From: DASUAO01 sp046484625
Lineage (GTDB): Bacteria > Actinomycetota > Acidimicrobiia > IMCC26256 > PALSA-555
Assembly: GCA_046484625.1 (NCBI GenBank)
Contig: JAWOIO010000075.1
Location: 1-16,668 of the forward strand
DNA length: 16,668 nucleotides
Direction of reading: 5' to 3'
Shown: positions 16,001 through 16,668 of the stretch, piece after piece
Layout of the letters: every line of letters starts with the position of its first letter
How positions within the stretch are numbered: the first letter of the stretch is position 1
Notes under the pieces: generated by a model
What the model was told of the DNA's origin: nothing
Databases searched by the model: none
The model's input: the letters and a program-made list of their open reading frames with translations, nothing else
Translations under genes and position numbers: made by a program

Positions 16001-16186
16001 AGCCCAGACGTGATGCAGGCCGGGCTGCCCGTTGGCGGTCGGTGGGCCCTCGTAGAACACCCACTCGGTCGCGCCCGCCCGACGACGGAGGCTCTCCGCG
16101 AAGACGTCGTCCTCCGCCCACCGGGTGAGGACGCGGCGCTCGAGCGCGACGGGATCGAGGTCGCGGCCCACCGCGCGGAACGGCAC
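13025..16186 (-). CDS. ileS: Isoleucyl-tRNA synthetase (long, IleS2-like type)
   Basis: IleRS charges tRNA-Ile with isoleucine and hydrolyses mischarged valine. The 1053 residues match the long bacterial/eukaryote-like class. Near the N-terminus, PPTANGQPGLHHV carries the HIGH-equivalent GLHH (56-59). The CP1 editing domain includes TTTPWTLLSNVAVAV, and cysteine pairs CGRCG, CWRCATPL and CPECTS fit structural zinc sites. KMSKS is at 593-597 (GLKMSKSRGN), followed by the anticodon-binding domain with LLAPMCPFTADELW and a C-terminal extension with IKVRQPLPRA. The start is GTG 16186; no Shine-Dalgarno sequence is seen and a TANNNT box ends six bases upstream, suggesting a leaderless message. Residues 673-692 form a pentapeptide repeat between the catalytic and anticodon-binding parts. 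In many actinobacteria ileS is co-directional with divIVA; here it is inverted. Long IleRS forms often tolerate mupirocin better; that is family knowledge and was not shown here. Confidence 0.97.
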   Translation of the reverse strand: MPFRAVGRDLDPVALERRVLTRWAEDDVFAESLRRRAGATEWVFYEGPPTANGQPGLHHVWARSFKDLYPRFHTMRGRYVARKGGWDCHGLPVELEVERELGFSGKLQIEQYGIAAFNERCRASVHRYVEDWSALTSRIGMWIDTEDAYWTLSNDYIESVWWHVKTMWERDLVYEGFKVVPYCGRCGTALSSHEVAQGYADVTEPSVFVRFPVDGRDFDLLVWTTTPWTLLSNVAVAVGPDVAYARVRDAGGGRDLVLAADRVTAVLGDDAEVLGPVAPGDLAGLHYRRPFDDLPLDEGASRVVVADFVTTDDGSGIVHLAPAFGEIDREIGELEGLPLPNPVDAAAQFTSDVARFAGRFVKDTDPEIIDELADAGVLVRVVDYTHSYPHCWRCATPLVYWAKPTWFARTSARREELLRENETIGWHPEHIKHGRFGKWLEGNVDWALSRDRFWGTPLPIWRCVDHGHDTCIGSIAELAEHSGRDLDGMDLHRPTIDEITIQCPECTSVARRVEPVLDAWFDSGSMPAAQLHYPFENAELFDRRFPADFICEAIDQTRGWFYSLLAVNTLVFERTPYRDVVCLAHILDRDGLKMSKSRGNVVDPWSVLESRGADALRWFFFAGGSPWTSRRFDVQMIDETARRFLGTLWNTYYFFTTYANLDGWEPETAGGTSPNEPSPDEPIPNEPSPVEPILDRWIRSRLQSTVEETTDALERFDALRAAQAVERFVDDLSNWYVRVSRPRFWKSSDRFAHATLHQCLRTVSLLLAPMCPFTADELWTNLALTSESVHLADWPTSDPTILDPDLEAAMSTTRQVVALGRAARAEAKIKVRQPLPRALVHLPSGTDIPEDLVAVVATELNVKVIELVTDMRGVLEYAVVPNFRALGPRVGPLMPQVKAALTEVDGAAVQAALDRDGTYALVVGGESVALSSEDVEVRARAHEHLVLAEESGVAVALDTTVDDALRGEGVARELVRALNDHRKSMDLALADRIAADLYVDDPVAAAADQHRDLIAGEVLAVRLTIHTRSEAPDGAPVLDIGDDEIPVVVEVVG
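14111..14170 (-). repeat. 15-bp tandem repeat within ileS encoding [SI]P[NDV]EP x4
   Basis: Four 15-bp units (GGGCTCG-N-CCGGGCT-like on the + strand) lie end to end at 14111-14125, 14126-14140, 14141-14155 and 14156-14170. On the coding strand they give SPNEP, SPDEP, IPNEP and SPVEP, residues 673-692 of IleRS, just before ILDRWIRSRL. The unit is in frame, so expansion or contraction keeps the protein intact. It looks like a flexible acidic/proline loop inserted at a domain boundary. Confidence 0.85.
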
Positions 16187-16192
16187 CGGTCG

Positions 16193-16198
16193 AGCGTA
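16193..16198 (-). promoter_or_regulatory. Candidate -10 box (TACGCT) for ileS
   Basis: On the minus strand TACGCT fits TANNNT and ends six bases before the GTG start, consistent with a leaderless transcript. No -35 match is seen at normal spacing. I also looked for a T-box leader and found no T-box consensus (GGNACCGCG-type) on this strand of the gap. Confidence 0.3.
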
Positions 16199-16245
16199 CC
16201 GTGAGCGACTCGCAGGACCGGACCGCAGTCACCACGACTGCATCG

Positions 16246-16275
16246 TTGGAATCGTGGGTGCTCCGGCAGTACGAT
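16246..16275 (+). promoter_or_regulatory. SigA-like promoter for the lysine-rich gene (TTGGAA - 18 bp - TACGAT)
   Basis: TTGGAA (16246-16251) and TACGAT (16270-16275), separated by 18 bases, make the best sigma-70/SigA-type promoter in the window. Transcription would start near 16282, leaving an untranslated leader of about 130 bases before the ATG at 16414. It lies in the 227-base divergent region between ileS and the last gene. I see no riboswitch or terminator in that region. Confidence 0.5.
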
Positions 16276-16413
16276 CCGACGCTTCCCAGGTCTCGACGTG
16301 GCTTCGATCGGCCCGGCTCGACCGGCGGACCCGGAGTGCACGGGCCCAGGAAGCGCGCGCACGTCGCCCGCCCGGGTGAGGTCACGCAGAGCACTCGACG
16401 ACGAGGAGCCGGC

Positions 16414-16668
16414 ATGAAGAAGCGGCAGGGTCCGGCGAAGAAGAAGGCCGCGCCGGCCAAGAAGAAGGTCGCGCGGAAGCCTGTCGCGAAGCAGGCGCCG
16501 GCCAAGAAGCAGGCGCCGGCCAAGAAGCAGGCGCCGGCCAAGAAGCAGGCGCCGGCCAAGAAGAAGGCGCCGGCCAAGAAGAAGGCGCCGGCCAAGAAGA
16601 AGGCGCCGGCCAAGAAGAAGGCGCCGGCCAAGAAGCAGGCGCCGGCCAAGAAGCAGGCGCCGGCCAAG
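16414..16668 (+). CDS. Lys/Ala/Pro-repeat N-terminus of a truncated protein, possibly DksA/TraR-like
   Basis: The ATG at 16414 has a good Shine-Dalgarno sequence (AGGAG, 16404-16408) five bases upstream. The 85 visible codons begin MKKRQGPAKKKAAPAKKKVA and then settle into the hexapeptide APAKK[QK]. The frame is open to the window edge, so the folded part, if any, is not visible. Such strongly basic repeats resemble histone H1-like tails and the C-terminal tail of actinobacterial HU (HupB), which bind nucleic acid. In Streptomyces and relatives the gene after ileS encodes a DksA/TraR C4 zinc-finger protein with a similar lysine-rich N-terminal extension, and lspA then follows. That synteny makes DksA/TraR-like my preferred guess; a free-standing H1-like protein is the alternative. 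No domain can be verified here. Confidence 0.75.
   Translation, partial: MKKRQGPAKKKAAPAKKKVARKPVAKQAPAKKQAPAKKQAPAKKQAPAKKKAPAKKKAPAKKKAPAKKKAPAKKQAPAKKQAPAK
16495..16668 (+). repeat. 18-bp tandem repeat (APAKK[QK] hexapeptide)
   Basis: The unit GCGCCGGCCAAGAAG plus CAG or AAG occurs nine full times from 16495, with a partial tenth copy ending at the window edge. Units 1-3 and 8-9 end in CAG (Gln) and units 4-7 in AAG (Lys). DNA identity between units is otherwise complete, including third positions, so the array expanded recently or is being homogenised. The window or contig may end here because such an array is hard to assemble. Confidence 0.95.

Noticed and set aside
16187..16413. T-box riboswitch controlling ileS
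   Set aside because: Actinobacterial ileS genes can have T-boxes, but I found no T-box consensus or matching stem-loops on the minus strand, and the likely -10 box sits only six bases before the start codon.
15423..16667. Minus-strand ORF beginning with many FLAGAF/ACFLAG repeats (looks like a membrane protein)
   Set aside because: It is the antisense reading of the APAKK[QK] repeat and then of the ileS 5' end in another frame; no family signature, and the + strand gene has a promoter and Shine-Dalgarno sequence.

Overview
This is a GC-rich (about 70%) bacterial window carrying the second half of a division and cell wall (dcw) cluster in the order typical of Actinomycetota: mraY-murD-ftsW-murG-murC-murB-ftsQ-ftsZ-pgeF-yggS-sepF-yggT-divIVA, followed by ileS. 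The SepF/DivIVA pair, the absence of ftsA between ftsQ and ftsZ, the actinobacterial-type FtsZ (GEGGGTGTGG) and the roughly 1050-residue IleS all point to an actinobacterium. An uncultured lineage near Acidimicrobiia is my guess and is not proven here.

Layout. Bases 1-209 do not belong with the rest. They encode a fragment of a GspF/PilC/MshG-type pilus or secretion inner-membrane protein with proteobacterial-looking codon use, joined abruptly to an mraY that lacks its first transmembrane segment. This is most likely a contig-end chimera. From about 230 to 8060, mraY, murD, ftsW, murG, murC, murB and ftsQ form one tightly coupled + strand operon in which every junction overlaps by 1-11 bases. 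It makes lipid I and lipid II, supplies the FtsW polymerase, and ends with the FtsQ scaffold. A 174-base gap with a promoter-like box and an inverted repeat precedes ftsZ. Then come pgeF (peptidoglycan-editing factor, start codon unclear), a 14-bp tandem repeat, yggS (PLP homeostasis), sepF (FtsZ membrane anchor), yggT and divIVA (polar or septal coiled-coil organiser).

ileS lies on the opposite strand, tail to tail with divIVA and only 9 bases away. A 227-base divergent promoter region separates it from the last + strand gene, which opens with a Lys/Ala/Pro hexapeptide repeat and runs off the window. In other actinobacteria a DksA/TraR-type zinc-finger protein with a lysine-rich N-terminus often follows ileS, so that is the best guess for this gene.

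Together the genes take a cell from UDP-MurNAc-peptide to lipid II, and on to Z-ring assembly, anchoring and septum placement. I see no phage, CRISPR, transposon, rRNA or tRNA, and no convincing evidence of a new multi-gene system. The points most worth a second look are the chimeric left end, the missing pgeF start codon, the repeat-bearing pgeF/yggS junction, the ftsZ leader, and the low-complexity repeats in IleS and in the last gene.
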